Shown here: positions 5,683-13,523 of the stretch, piece after piece
Layout of the letters: the number at the start of each line of letters is the position of its first letter
Numbering within the stretch: the stretch's first letter is position 1
DNA from: Terriglobia bacterium
Lineage (GTDB): Bacteria; Acidobacteriota; Terriglobia; UBA7540
Direction: 5' to 3'
Assembly: GCA_030049455.1 (NCBI GenBank)
Contig: JASIKV010000406.1
Location: 1 to 14,617, forward strand
Length of the DNA stretch: 14,617 nt
Translations under genes and position numbers: made by a program
Notes under the pieces: model-generated
What the model was told of the DNA's origin: nothing
What the model saw: the letters and a program-made list of their open reading frames with translations, nothing else
Database searches by the model: none

Positions 5683-8600
5683 ATGTTTAAGGCCCTCATC
5701 GCCTTTTGCCTGAGCCGCCGCCCGATTGTGGTGCTGGGCCTATTTATGTTCGTCGCCGCCGGGTTTGTCGCCTTCAAAATGCTCAACATTGAGGCGTATC
5801 CCAACCCCACGCCGGTGATTCTGGAAATTACCGCCCAGGCGCCGGGCCTTTCCGCCGAGGAGATGGAGCGTTACTACACCATCCCCATGGAAATTGGCCT
5901 CTACACCACGCCGGGCATCGATGTAATCCGCTCGACCTCGTTTTATGGACTGTCATTTGTGCGCGTCAGCTTCAAATACGGAGTGGACTATTACTTTGCA
6001 TATGCCCAGGCCTCCGTGGCGATGCAGCAGAACGTCAACTTGCCGGGCGGCCTGGTGCCGACGATTCAGGCGAATAGTTCGACGGGGGAAATCTATCGCT
6101 ACCAGGTCGTCGGTCCTCCGCATTTCGGCATCACCAATCTGCGCACGGTGCAGGACTGGATCGTGGCGCGCCGCCTTCTGACTATTCCCGGCATCGCCGC
6201 CGTGAACAGTTGGGGCGGCCCCACCAAGGAATTCCAGGTTGAGGTGGACCCGCACAAGCTGGAAGCCTACAACGTTACGGTTCCCCAGATCCTCACGGCG
6301 CTCAGCAACTCCAACATCAACGTGGGCGGGCGTGAAATCCGCATCGGCCAGCAGTCCATCAACATCCGCGGCGTGGGCTTGATCGATGACGGCGGAAACG
6401 ACGATTTGCGGCAGGGCTACAATGTCGAGGACATCGAAAACGTGGTTCTGGCGCAGTCGAACGGCGTGCCCGTGCTCGTCCGCGATGTCGGAAAAGCTTC
6501 CGTGGGGTACCGGCCGCGCCTGGGGATTCTGGGCAAGGACAATGACCCTGATGTCGTGGGCGCCATCGTGGTCATGCGGCGGACGGAAAAAACCTCCGAC
6601 ATGCTCCCCAAGGTCAAAGATGCCATCGAAAAGATCAATCACGATGGCAGCCTGCCGCCCGGCGTTCACGTGGTGCCCTATTATGATCGCTCGACCCTGG
6701 TGAAAGTCACTACCGACACGGTACTGCACAACCTGATCTTCGGGTGCCTGCTGGTCTTTCTAATCCAATGGATCTTTCTTGGCAATCTGCGCAGCGCCAT
6801 CATCGTGGGGTTGAACATCCCGTTCGCGCTGTTCTTCGCCGTCATGATTTTGGTGATTTCAGGTGAAAGCGCCAACCTGCTCTCCGTGGGCGCTGTAGAC
6901 TTCGGCATCATTGTGGACTCGGCGGTAATCCTGGTCGAGAACATCTATCGCACATTTCAGCTCGACCCCGAAGAAAGAACGAGCCTGATCCATAGACTGG
7001 CGGAAGGGAAATGGGGGCCTGATCCCACGCGTTCGCCGGCAGATGCCTCGCCGGTTCACGGGTGGACGGACCGGTTGCGTCTGATTCTGATCAGCGCCAT
7101 CGAAGTTGACAAGGCGGTGCTGTTTTCGACCGTCATCACCGTCGCTGCTTTCGTTCCGCTCTTCACGATGCAAGGCGTGGAAGGGCAGATCTTCGGTCCC
7201 ATGGCGCGCACTTACGGTTACGCCCTGGTCGGCGCCCTGATTGCTACGTTCACCATCACCCCCGTCATCTCCTCGACGCTGCTGCCCAAGAAAATCAAGG
7301 AGGCTGAAACCCTTCTCGTCCGCGCGCTGCACCGCATCTTCGACCCCACCTTGCGGATTATGCTCCGGCGCCGAGCCGTGGCGGCGCTTATCGGGGTGGT
7401 GTTCCTGGTGGTGTGCGGACTACTGACGACCCGGCTGGGCAGTGAATTCCTCCCCCACCTCGAAGAAGGGAATTTCTGGATTCGCGCCTCCATGCCCATG
7501 ACTCTTTCCCTTCAGGATGGGGAGGCAGCAACGCGGAAAATGCGCGAGATTTTGCTGCGCCATCCGGAAGTGATTACTGTGGTCTCCCAGCATGGCAGGC
7601 CGGATGACGGCAGCGACGCGGCTCCCTTTTCAAACGTCGAACTGTTTGTGCCGCTCAAACCCTTCGACCAATGGCCCAAAGGTTTAGACAAGGACAAACT
7701 GACCAGTCAGATTCAGCGGGAGTTTGACAACGAGCTTCCCGGCGTTAATTTCAACTTCTCGCAGTATATTCAGGACAATATTGAGGAGGCGGTCTCCGGA
7801 GTCAAGGGTTCAAACTCCGTCAAAATCATTGGTCCAAATCTTAAAACTCTCACCGAACTCGCCGAGCAGGTTCGCGACCAGATGACGCAGGTCCGCGGAG
7901 TGACGGACCTGGGCATTTTTCCCGTTCTCGGCCAGCCGAACTTGAACATCAAGGTGGATCGCATCAAGGCCGCACGATACGGGCTGAATTCCGGCGACAT
8001 CAACTCCGTGGTGCAGGCCGCGCTGGGCGGCGCCATCGCAACTTCCGTCTTTGAGGGCGACCGGCAGTTCGACCTGGCGGTCCGCTACACTCCCGAATAC
8101 CGCGATAGCGTGGACAAAATCCGCGACATCAAGGTGGCCTACCAAACCGCCGGCGGGGACAACGCCTATATCCCTTTAAGTGAGCTGGCCGACATCTCCC
8201 TGGATACCGGCGCGGCGTGGATTTATCACGAAGGAGTGCAGCGGTTCATCCCCGTCAAGTTCAGCGTGCGAGGACGAGACCTGGGCAGCACGGTTGCGGA
8301 GGCGCAGGAACGAATTTCGAAGAACGTCAAACTGCCCAGCGGTTACCGCATGGTCTGGGCAGGCGAGTTCGGGGAGCTTCAGGCTGCCAAGGCGCGGCTG
8401 GCCGTGGTTGTGCCGGTCACGCTCATTCTGATTCTCGGCCTGTTGTACGGAATGTTTAATTCGCTTCTGGAATCGCTGCTTGCCTTGCTGGGAATTCCCT
8501 TTGCCTTTGCCGGCGGGATTCTGGCGCTTTACGTTGCCGGCCTGGCATTCAGCATTTCTGCAGCGATCGGTTTCGTTTCATTGCTTGGTGTTTCCGTCAT

Positions 8601-8910
8601 GAACGGAATCCTGATCATTACGTATTACAAGGAGGCTTTGCTGTTGGGCGGCACACCCGTGGAGGCCATGTTCCATGCCGCATCCACCCGGATGCGCCCC
8701 TTGTTGATGACCAGCCTCTCCGCCTGCATCGGACTGTTTCCGGCGGCGATTTCCACGGGAATTGGAAGTCAGGTGCAGAGGCCGCTCGCCACGGTAATTG
8801 TGGGCGGCATGTTTCTCGGCCCCATTATGCTGCTGCTTGTTGTGCCTTCGATCAAGGTGGAGTTTCTCGGCCGGAGGAAGGACCTTCCGAGGGAGGTGCA
8901 GCCGCTGTGA
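5683..8910 (+). CDS. Heavy-metal-efflux (HME) type RND permease, CzcA/CusA family
   Basis: A 1075-residue inner-membrane proton-antiport pump, full length for the family. A first membrane helix (about 11-32) is followed by a large periplasmic loop, a cluster of helices (about 345-540), a second large loop and C-terminal helices (about 905-1060). The fourth-helix motif DFGIIVDSAVILVEN carries Asp406, Asp412 and Glu419, the acidic triad characteristic of CzcA-type proton relay. MQGVEGQIFGPMA and RMRPLLMTSLSACIGLFPAA are further HME signatures. The cytoplasmic loop after Glu419 (about 420-477) looks somewhat longer than in CzcA. The periplasmic stretch FSQYIQDNIEEAVSGVKG replaces the better known MRFNELISG-like segment, so the metal cannot be inferred by analogy with CusA or CzcA. 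The ATG at 5683 follows AGAAGAG. The stop overlaps the next start (GTGA), indicating translational coupling. Confidence 0.96.
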   Translation: MFKALIAFCLSRRPIVVLGLFMFVAAGFVAFKMLNIEAYPNPTPVILEITAQAPGLSAEEMERYYTIPMEIGLYTTPGIDVIRSTSFYGLSFVRVSFKYGVDYYFAYAQASVAMQQNVNLPGGLVPTIQANSSTGEIYRYQVVGPPHFGITNLRTVQDWIVARRLLTIPGIAAVNSWGGPTKEFQVEVDPHKLEAYNVTVPQILTALSNSNINVGGREIRIGQQSINIRGVGLIDDGGNDDLRQGYNVEDIENVVLAQSNGVPVLVRDVGKASVGYRPRLGILGKDNDPDVVGAIVVMRRTEKTSDMLPKVKDAIEKINHDGSLPPGVHVVPYYDRSTLVKVTTDTVLHNLIFGCLLVFLIQWIFLGNLRSAIIVGLNIPFALFFAVMILVISGESANLLSVGAVDFGIIVDSAVILVENIYRTFQLDPEERTSLIHRLAEGKWGPDPTRSPADASPVHGWTDRLRLILISAIEVDKAVLFSTVITVAAFVPLFTMQGVEGQIFGPMARTYGYALVGALIATFTITPVISSTLLPKKIKEAETLLVRALHRIFDPTLRIMLRRRAVAALIGVVFLVVCGLLTTRLGSEFLPHLEEGNFWIRASMPMTLSLQDGEAATRKMREILLRHPEVITVVSQHGRPDDGSDAAPFSNVELFVPLKPFDQWPKGLDKDKLTSQIQREFDNELPGVNFNFSQYIQDNIEEAVSGVKGSNSVKIIGPNLKTLTELAEQVRDQMTQVRGVTDLGIFPVLGQPNLNIKVDRIKAARYGLNSGDINSVVQAALGGAIATSVFEGDRQFDLAVRYTPEYRDSVDKIRDIKVAYQTAGGDNAYIPLSELADISLDTGAAWIYHEGVQRFIPVKFSVRGRDLGSTVAEAQERISKNVKLPSGYRMVWAGEFGELQAAKARLAVVVPVTLILILGLLYGMFNSLLESLLALLGIPFAFAGGILALYVAGLAFSISAAIGFVSLLGVSVMNGILIITYYKEALLLGGTPVEAMFHAASTRMRPLLMTSLSACIGLFPAAISTGIGSQVQRPLATVIVGGMFLGPIMLLLVVPSIKVEFLGRRKDLPREVQPL

Positions 8911-9464
8911 GGAACTTTTGCCTGCTGGTTCTGGTCCTGATGGTGACGCAGTTCGGCCACGGCGGTGTCCTTGCGCAATCTGCCGACTCTGCCGCCGGGC
9001 AGACCTCCGCAAAGAGTACGGTCGCGAACTCGAACGGCCACGCGCGGGACAATTCCCATGCCCCGGCGTCCGTCAGTGGAGCCAGCCGTGCAAATGGACC
9101 TGACGGCCAGTTGCCTTCCCACCGCGTCACTACGCCGAACATGGAACGCGGGCACGCCACCGCTGCAATTCACTCGACACAAAATGCCCGTCTTCGGCCG
9201 CAGCTCGGGCCGGGGGCTGGGGCGAATTTTCGACCCGTGCGCTCCGACAGGATCGGAGTTGCGGGAAAATCTGCCGCCGGATCGAGTCAATCCCTCCGCG
9301 GCGCGCAGCACGTTCGAGTCTCCAGCACTGCCCGGCCGGTGGCGGCGCCGGCGAACATGGTGCGTCACCGCAGCCCAAATCCCGCGGTGGTGACCGGAAG
9401 GGTGAGCTCTGTTGGGCGAAACACCGGTGGAATCGATGGTTCGCGAATCAAGGGCAAGACTTAG
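8907..9464 (+). CDS. Small exported, low-complexity His/Arg/Ser-rich protein inside the efflux operon
   Basis: A 185-residue protein, family not recognised. It starts with GTG at 8907, sharing GTGA with the permease stop, with GGGAGG upstream inside the permease 3' end. A Sec signal peptide is clear: Arg2, a hydrophobic core at about 5-15, and a VLAQ-S cleavage region near residue 24. The mature about 160 residues are rich in Ser, Ala, Gly, Asn, Arg (about 17) and His (7), with no Cys, Trp or Tyr and only two Met. The protein should be basic and disordered. The OMF gene begins 10 bases downstream, so the gene is embedded in the pump operon. A periplasmic metal-handling or pump-accessory role is possible from the location and the His content, but no CusF-like fold or motif is present. 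Codon use in this frame is GC-rich at third positions like its neighbours, supporting translation. Confidence 0.7.
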   Translation: MRNFCLLVLVLMVTQFGHGGVLAQSADSAAGQTSAKSTVANSNGHARDNSHAPASVSGASRANGPDGQLPSHRVTTPNMERGHATAAIHSTQNARLRPQLGPGAGANFRPVRSDRIGVAGKSAAGSSQSLRGAQHVRVSSTARPVAAPANMVRHRSPNPAVVTGRVSSVGRNTGGIDGSRIKGKT

Positions 9465-9473
9465 AGAACTTTC

Positions 9474-10961
9474 TTGATACTTCGCACTCGACCATTTCGC
9501 ATGCTTGGCTCGCTTGCGGCGTTCGTGTCGCTGCTCAGCGCCGGTTGCGTTGTCGGGCCGAATTTCAAGAAGCCCGCGGCTCCGGATGTCGGCGGTTACA
9601 CGCCGTCTCCCATCAACAATACAAGCTCGACTCCTAAGATTGCGGGAGGTGAGGCGCAAACCATCGTGGATGGAAAAGACATCCCGGGGGAATGGTGGGC
9701 GCTCTTCCACTCGCAGGCTCTCGATGATCTGATCGAGCGCGCGCTGAAGGCCAATCCTGACATCAAGGCGGCGCAGGCCGCGCTGCTGGTGGCCCGCGAG
9801 AACGTTCTTGCGCAGCGCGGCTACTATTATCCCAGCGTAACGGGGAGCTTCGCGATCACTCGCGCGCGCACCGCGGAGGACCTGTCGCCCGCTCTCAATG
9901 CCAACATTCAGAATTACAGCCTTTATACGCCGGAGGTGAGCGTCTCCTATGTCCCCGACGTTTTCGGCCTGAACCGCCGGACCGTGGAGTCGCTTCAGGC
10001 CGAGGCGCAGCAGGCGCGCTTTGCCCTGATTGCCACGCACATCACGCTCAGCTCCAATGTTGCGGCAGGCGCCATTCAGGAAGCCTCACTGCGCGGGCAG
10101 ATTGACGCCGCGCATGAGCTCATCGCCATCAACACCGACATGCTGAAAACCCTGCGCGAGCAATATCACAAAGGGTATGCCAGCGAGCTCGACGTGGCAG
10201 CGCAGGAATCGCAGCTCGCGCAGGTTGCGGCCACGCTGCCGCCGCTCCTGAAACAGTTGGCGCAACAGCGCGATGCCCTGGCAGTGATGGCCGGCGGGTT
10301 CCCGGAAAAGGATTTTCCCGAAAAGTTCGAACTCGCCAGCCTGCAATTGCCGCAGGAGCTACCCCTGAGTCTTCCCTCGAAACTCGTTGAGCAGCGCCCG
10401 GACGTTCGCCAAGCGGAGGAGAACCTGCACGCTGCGAGCGCCCTGGTGGGCGTCGCCATCGCCAACCGCATTCCCTCGATCAATCTCAGTGCTGACGCCG
10501 GAAGCTCTCCCGACCACATCAGCAAAATGTTCTCCCAGGGCAACGGCTTCTGGGATTTGACCGCAGGCATCACCCAGCCCATCTTCGACGGCGGAACGCT
10601 GAAGCATCGCGAGCGCGCTGCGCAGGCTGCCTTTACGGAAGCGCAGGAACAGTATCGCAGCACAGTCCTGACGGCATTTCAGAACGTGGCCGACACGCTG
10701 CACGCGCTCAGTCAGGATGCGGACGGTTTGAAGGCTGCAGCGGGCGCCAAAGACGCCGCGGCCGTCACGCTGGAATTGTCGAAGAAGCAGTATGGCTCGG
10801 GCTACCTCAGCTACCTGGCGCTGCTCAGCGCGGAACAAGCATATCAGCAGGCTGTCATCAACCTCGTTCAGGCGCAGGCCAATCGCTATGCAGACTCGGC
10901 TGCGCTGTTTCAAGCGCTGGGCGGCGGCTGGTGGAACCGCCCGGACGTACCGAAGAACTGA
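9474..10961 (+). CDS. Outer-membrane efflux lipoprotein (NodT/OprM/CusC-type TolC-like channel)
   Basis: A 495-residue TolC-superfamily channel that completes the tripartite pump. The N-terminus has a basic region (RTRPFR), a hydrophobic core and the lipobox LSAGC, so Cys25 should be lipidated. CVVGPNFKKP immediately after is the classic NodT-family opening. Two homologous outer-membrane-factor repeats follow, each alpha-helical and Ala/Gln-rich (about 85-280 and 300-480). EQRPDVRQAEENLHAA (about 307-322) and GITQPIFDGG are conserved family stretches. The start is TTG at 9474, preferred because it supplies the positively charged signal region and follows AGAGAA. The alternative ATG at 9501 would give a 15-residue signal lacking that region and has no ribosome site. 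It is the last gene of the pump operon. Confidence 0.94.
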   Translation: MILRTRPFRMLGSLAAFVSLLSAGCVVGPNFKKPAAPDVGGYTPSPINNTSSTPKIAGGEAQTIVDGKDIPGEWWALFHSQALDDLIERALKANPDIKAAQAALLVARENVLAQRGYYYPSVTGSFAITRARTAEDLSPALNANIQNYSLYTPEVSVSYVPDVFGLNRRTVESLQAEAQQARFALIATHITLSSNVAAGAIQEASLRGQIDAAHELIAINTDMLKTLREQYHKGYASELDVAAQESQLAQVAATLPPLLKQLAQQRDALAVMAGGFPEKDFPEKFELASLQLPQELPLSLPSKLVEQRPDVRQAEENLHAASALVGVAIANRIPSINLSADAGSSPDHISKMFSQGNGFWDLTAGITQPIFDGGTLKHRERAAQAAFTEAQEQYRSTVLTAFQNVADTLHALSQDADGLKAAAGAKDAAAVTLELSKKQYGSGYLSYLALLSAEQAYQQAVINLVQAQANRYADSAALFQALGGGWWNRPDVPKN

Positions 10962-11027
10962 CTTCAACCAGAACTCAGAGTATGATGGCCGTACCGGCGG
11001 GCCTTGCCGGACCGCCAGGAGCGCCCC
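10962..11027. other. Short spacer with a small GC hairpin
   Basis: 66 bases lie between the channel gene and the aldolase. CCGGC at 10994-10998 pairs with GCCGG at 11006-11010 around a 7-base loop, with no T tract, so it is not a convincing terminator. Readthrough from the efflux operon cannot be excluded. Confidence 0.35.
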
Positions 11028-11675
11028 ATGACCTCGAAGGAAGTGCGGGCTCGCATTGAGCAAACTGGAATTGTCGCCGCCATTCGCGTCTACTCCGCGC
11101 CTGAGGCCCTGTTCGCAGTGGATGCCGTGGTGGCGGGCGGCATTGATATCATTGAAATTACTTTAACCGTGCCCCAGGCCACCAGAGTGATCACCAATCT
11201 CGTTAAAGACGCGCCCAATCTCGTGGTGGGCGCCGGCGGAATCATGGACGTGGCGGAGGCGAGCGAGTGTCTCGACGCGGGCGCGCAATTCCTGACCAGC
11301 GACGGACTGAAGCTCGGAATGATCGAATTCGCGGTAAAGAAGGGCGTCATCGTTTTTCCCGGAGCCCTCACGCCGACGGAGGTGATGACGGCGTGGGAGG
11401 CGCGCGCAGATTTCGTGAAGGTAGTTCCCTGCGCGCAAATCGGCGGCGAGAATTACATCAGCTCGCTGCGCAAGATGTTTCCCGACATTCCGCTCATTGC
11501 CGCCGGAGGCGTGACGGAAAAGAATGCCTCCAAGTTTATTTTTGCGGGCGCTGCAGCGCTGGGCATTGGCCGCGAACTTCTGCCGCCCGAGGCGCTGCGC
11601 CACCGGCAGGCGGGGCGCATCAGCAATCTGGCCAAACGATTCCTGAGTTATGTAAAATCCGGACGTGAACATTAA
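11028..11675 (+). CDS. eda: KDPG/KHG-type class I aldolase (Eda family) with altered active-site positions
   Basis: A 215-residue (alpha/beta)8 barrel of the 2-keto-3-deoxy-6-phosphogluconate / 4-hydroxy-2-oxoglutarate aldolase family, which cleaves 2-keto-3-deoxy sugar acids to pyruvate and an aldehyde. The Schiff-base lysine is Lys131 in FVKVVPCAQIGG, and the general acid/base is Glu43 in GGIDIIEITLTVP; these match Lys133 and Glu45 of E. coli Eda. Other normally conserved positions differ: GAGG for GAGT (about 68-71), TSDGL for the usual SPxL (about 90-94), and AAGG for PTGG in the phosphate-binding loop. The substrate may therefore not be KDPG. The ATG at 11028 is chosen because AGGAGCG sits just upstream; the in-frame TTG at 11004 lacks a ribosome site. 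The next gene is 65 bases downstream across a palindromic repeat. Confidence 0.85.
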   Translation: MTSKEVRARIEQTGIVAAIRVYSAPEALFAVDAVVAGGIDIIEITLTVPQATRVITNLVKDAPNLVVGAGGIMDVAEASECLDAGAQFLTSDGLKLGMIEFAVKKGVIVFPGALTPTEVMTAWEARADFVKVVPCAQIGGENYISSLRKMFPDIPLIAAGGVTEKNASKFIFAGAAALGIGRELLPPEALRHRQAGRISNLAKRFLSYVKSGREH

Positions 11676-11680
11676 GCGGA

Positions 11681-11720
11681 ATGGGCATCCTGCCCATGCG
11701 CACGGGCAGGACGCCCGTGC
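11681..11720. repeat. Palindromic REP-like element with two hairpins
   Basis: Two adjacent perfect hairpins: ATGGGCA/TGCCCAT (11681-11687 with 11691-11697, 3-base loop) and GCACGGGC/GCCCGTGC (11700-11707 with 11713-11720, 5-base loop). The two halves are also near reverse complements of each other around 11698, so the whole is one large imperfect palindrome. It is a different sequence class from the repeat at 5577-5663. It lies 5 bases after the aldolase stop and 20 bases before the true start of the next gene. It could act as an mRNA-stabilising or transcription-limiting structure. Confidence 0.75.
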
Positions 11721-11740
11721 CACGAGTGACCGGGGAGGGC

Positions 11741-13519
11741 ATGAAATTTTCACGCCGAAATTGGCTGGGATCGACGGGCGTGCTCTTGGGCTCGGAGATC
11801 CTTGGCGCTTTAGCCACTCCGCTCTGGCGATGGACGGAAGCCCCCAGGCTGCAAGCGGCTCGTACAGCTCAACCTGACGCCACCATCCCCGTAACTTTTG
11901 TGGATGTTGCTAAAGACGCCGGCTTGAAGGTTCCCAACGTTTGGGGCGGCGTGAAGCACAAGAAGTACATTCTGGAGGCGAAGGGCAGCGGGCTCGCCTT
12001 CTTTGATTACGATCAGGACGGCTGGATCGACATTTATCTCACCAACGGAGATCGGCTGCCCGGCGAAGACCCTTATCCCGACGGCAGGACTCCCACGCAA
12101 CACCTGTTCAAAAACAATCGCGACGGAACATTCACCGATGTTACCGAAAAATCCGGTCTTGGCCTTACCGGTTGGGGCGCGGGTGTCTGCGTGGGGGATT
12201 ACGACAACGACGGCTGGGACGACCTGTTCTGCACCTACTGGGGCCACAACGTGCTGTGGCACAACAATGGCGACGGTACATTTACTGACGTAACAAAAAA
12301 GGCCGGTTTGTGGGAAGACCGCGTCCGCTGGGGCACCGGCTGCACGTGGCTCGACTATGACCGGGACGGATTTCTCGATTTGTTCGTATGCAATTACATC
12401 GACTTTGACATGGCGAAGACTCCCACGCCGCGTCAACCCGGCGGGTGCGAATGGAAAGGCATGCCGGTCATGTGCGGCCCGCAGGGTTTGCCGGGCGGGA
12501 TGAACATCCTCTACCACAACAATGGCGATGGGACGTTTACAGACGTTTCGGAAAAAGCAGGCATCCTGAAGCCCGGCCGGCGCTACTCGATCACAGCGGT
12601 CTCCTACGATTTTGACAACGACGGCTGGCCCGACGTTTACATCGCCGTCGATTCCGAGCCCAGCATCTTGTTCCGCAACAAGCATGATGGAACGTTTGAG
12701 GATGTCGGTGTGCTGGCCGGCTGCGCCTATAACGAGGATGGGCAGGAGCAGTCCGGTATGGGCGTCGGCGTGGGCGACTACGATTGCGACGGGTGGCTGG
12801 ACATTTTCAAAACCAATTTTTCCGATGACACGCCGGACCTCTACCACAACAACGGTGACGGGACCTTTACCGACGCCACCTACGCCTCCGGCCTTGGGGT
12901 CAATACGCAATACGTCGGATGGGGCGCAGGCTTCATGGACTACGACAACAATGGTTGGACCGACATCTTCGAAGTCAACGGCCACGTTTATCCGGAGATC
13001 GAGGAGTATCACATCGAAGCCCAATTCTTCGAAAACCGGCTGGTTTACCGCAACCTGGGAAACGGCAGGTTTAAGGACGTCTCAAGGGAAATGGGACCGG
13101 GCGTGGCGGCGAAATTCTCCAGCCGCGGCTGTGCGTTCGGCGATTTCGACAACGATGGCGACGTGGACGTGCTGGTCCTGAACATGAACGATTACCCGTC
13201 TCTGCTTCGCAATGACGGCGGGAACAGGAATAATTGGATCAGCATCAAACTGCTGGGAGTGCACTGCAACCGCACTGCCATTGGGGCGCGAGTGCGCGTG
13301 GTCACCGGCCGGCACGCACAGTTGGACGAAGTTCACTCCGGCACGAGCGTGATGTCGCAGAGCGATCTGCGCCTGCATTTCGGCCTGGGGGCAGCGCGGC
13401 AAATCGATTCGATCGAAGTGACCTGGCCCACCACTCAGAAGGTGGAGAAGTTTTCCAATGTTGAGGCCAATCGGTTTTTGACGATTCAAGAAGGTGCGGG
13501 GATTATCAAAAGGGTGTGA
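11741..13519 (+). CDS. Tat-exported FG-GAP/VCBS beta-propeller protein with C-terminal ASPIC/UnbV domain (CRTAC1-like)
   Basis: A 592-residue exported protein. The start at 11741 is supported by a strong ribosome site (GGGGAGGG) and gives an immediate twin-arginine signal, SRRNWL (residues 4-9) followed by a hydrophobic stretch. The in-frame ATG at 11681 lies in the palindromic repeat and only adds repeat-encoded residues. Seven DxDxDGxxD-type calcium-binding loops occur between about 88 and 475 (for example DYDQDGWID, DYDNDGWDD, DFDNDGDVD), most followed by an HNNGDGTFTDV-type strand. This is consistent with a seven-bladed propeller like integrin alpha. About 495-587 is an ASPIC/UnbV domain (GARVRVVTG, DLRLHFGLG, IDSIEVTWP). 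Such proteins are frequent in Acidobacteriota and Planctomycetota; their function is mostly unknown, with binding or adhesion suggested. The stop lies 4 bases from the stop of the convergent gene. Confidence 0.92.
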   Translation: MKFSRRNWLGSTGVLLGSEILGALATPLWRWTEAPRLQAARTAQPDATIPVTFVDVAKDAGLKVPNVWGGVKHKKYILEAKGSGLAFFDYDQDGWIDIYLTNGDRLPGEDPYPDGRTPTQHLFKNNRDGTFTDVTEKSGLGLTGWGAGVCVGDYDNDGWDDLFCTYWGHNVLWHNNGDGTFTDVTKKAGLWEDRVRWGTGCTWLDYDRDGFLDLFVCNYIDFDMAKTPTPRQPGGCEWKGMPVMCGPQGLPGGMNILYHNNGDGTFTDVSEKAGILKPGRRYSITAVSYDFDNDGWPDVYIAVDSEPSILFRNKHDGTFEDVGVLAGCAYNEDGQEQSGMGVGVGDYDCDGWLDIFKTNFSDDTPDLYHNNGDGTFTDATYASGLGVNTQYVGWGAGFMDYDNNGWTDIFEVNGHVYPEIEEYHIEAQFFENRLVYRNLGNGRFKDVSREMGPGVAAKFSSRGCAFGDFDNDGDVDVLVLNMNDYPSLLRNDGGNRNNWISIKLLGVHCNRTAIGARVRVVTGRHAQLDEVHSGTSVMSQSDLRLHFGLGAARQIDSIEVTWPTTQKVEKFSNVEANRFLTIQEGAGIIKRV

Positions 13520-13523
13520 CCCG

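Noticed and set aside
8769..10040. 423-codon minus-strand frame across the permease end, small exported protein and channel start
   Set aside because: It runs across three well-supported plus-strand genes, is Arg-rich and shows no family features.
11681..11740. Upstream start adding 20 residues to the UnbV protein
   Set aside because: The residues are encoded by the palindromic repeat, and the ATG at 11741 has a ribosome site and directly begins a Tat signal.
11810..13024. 404-codon minus-strand frame opposite the FG-GAP protein
   Set aside because: It is a shadow produced by the repetitive GAC/AAC-rich propeller repeats read in reverse; no plausible start context.
11881..13200. Tandem DNA repeats in the FG-GAP gene as a satellite or CRISPR-like array
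   Set aside because: The repetition is at protein level (propeller blades of variable length) within one open frame; there are no constant DNA repeats with unique spacers.
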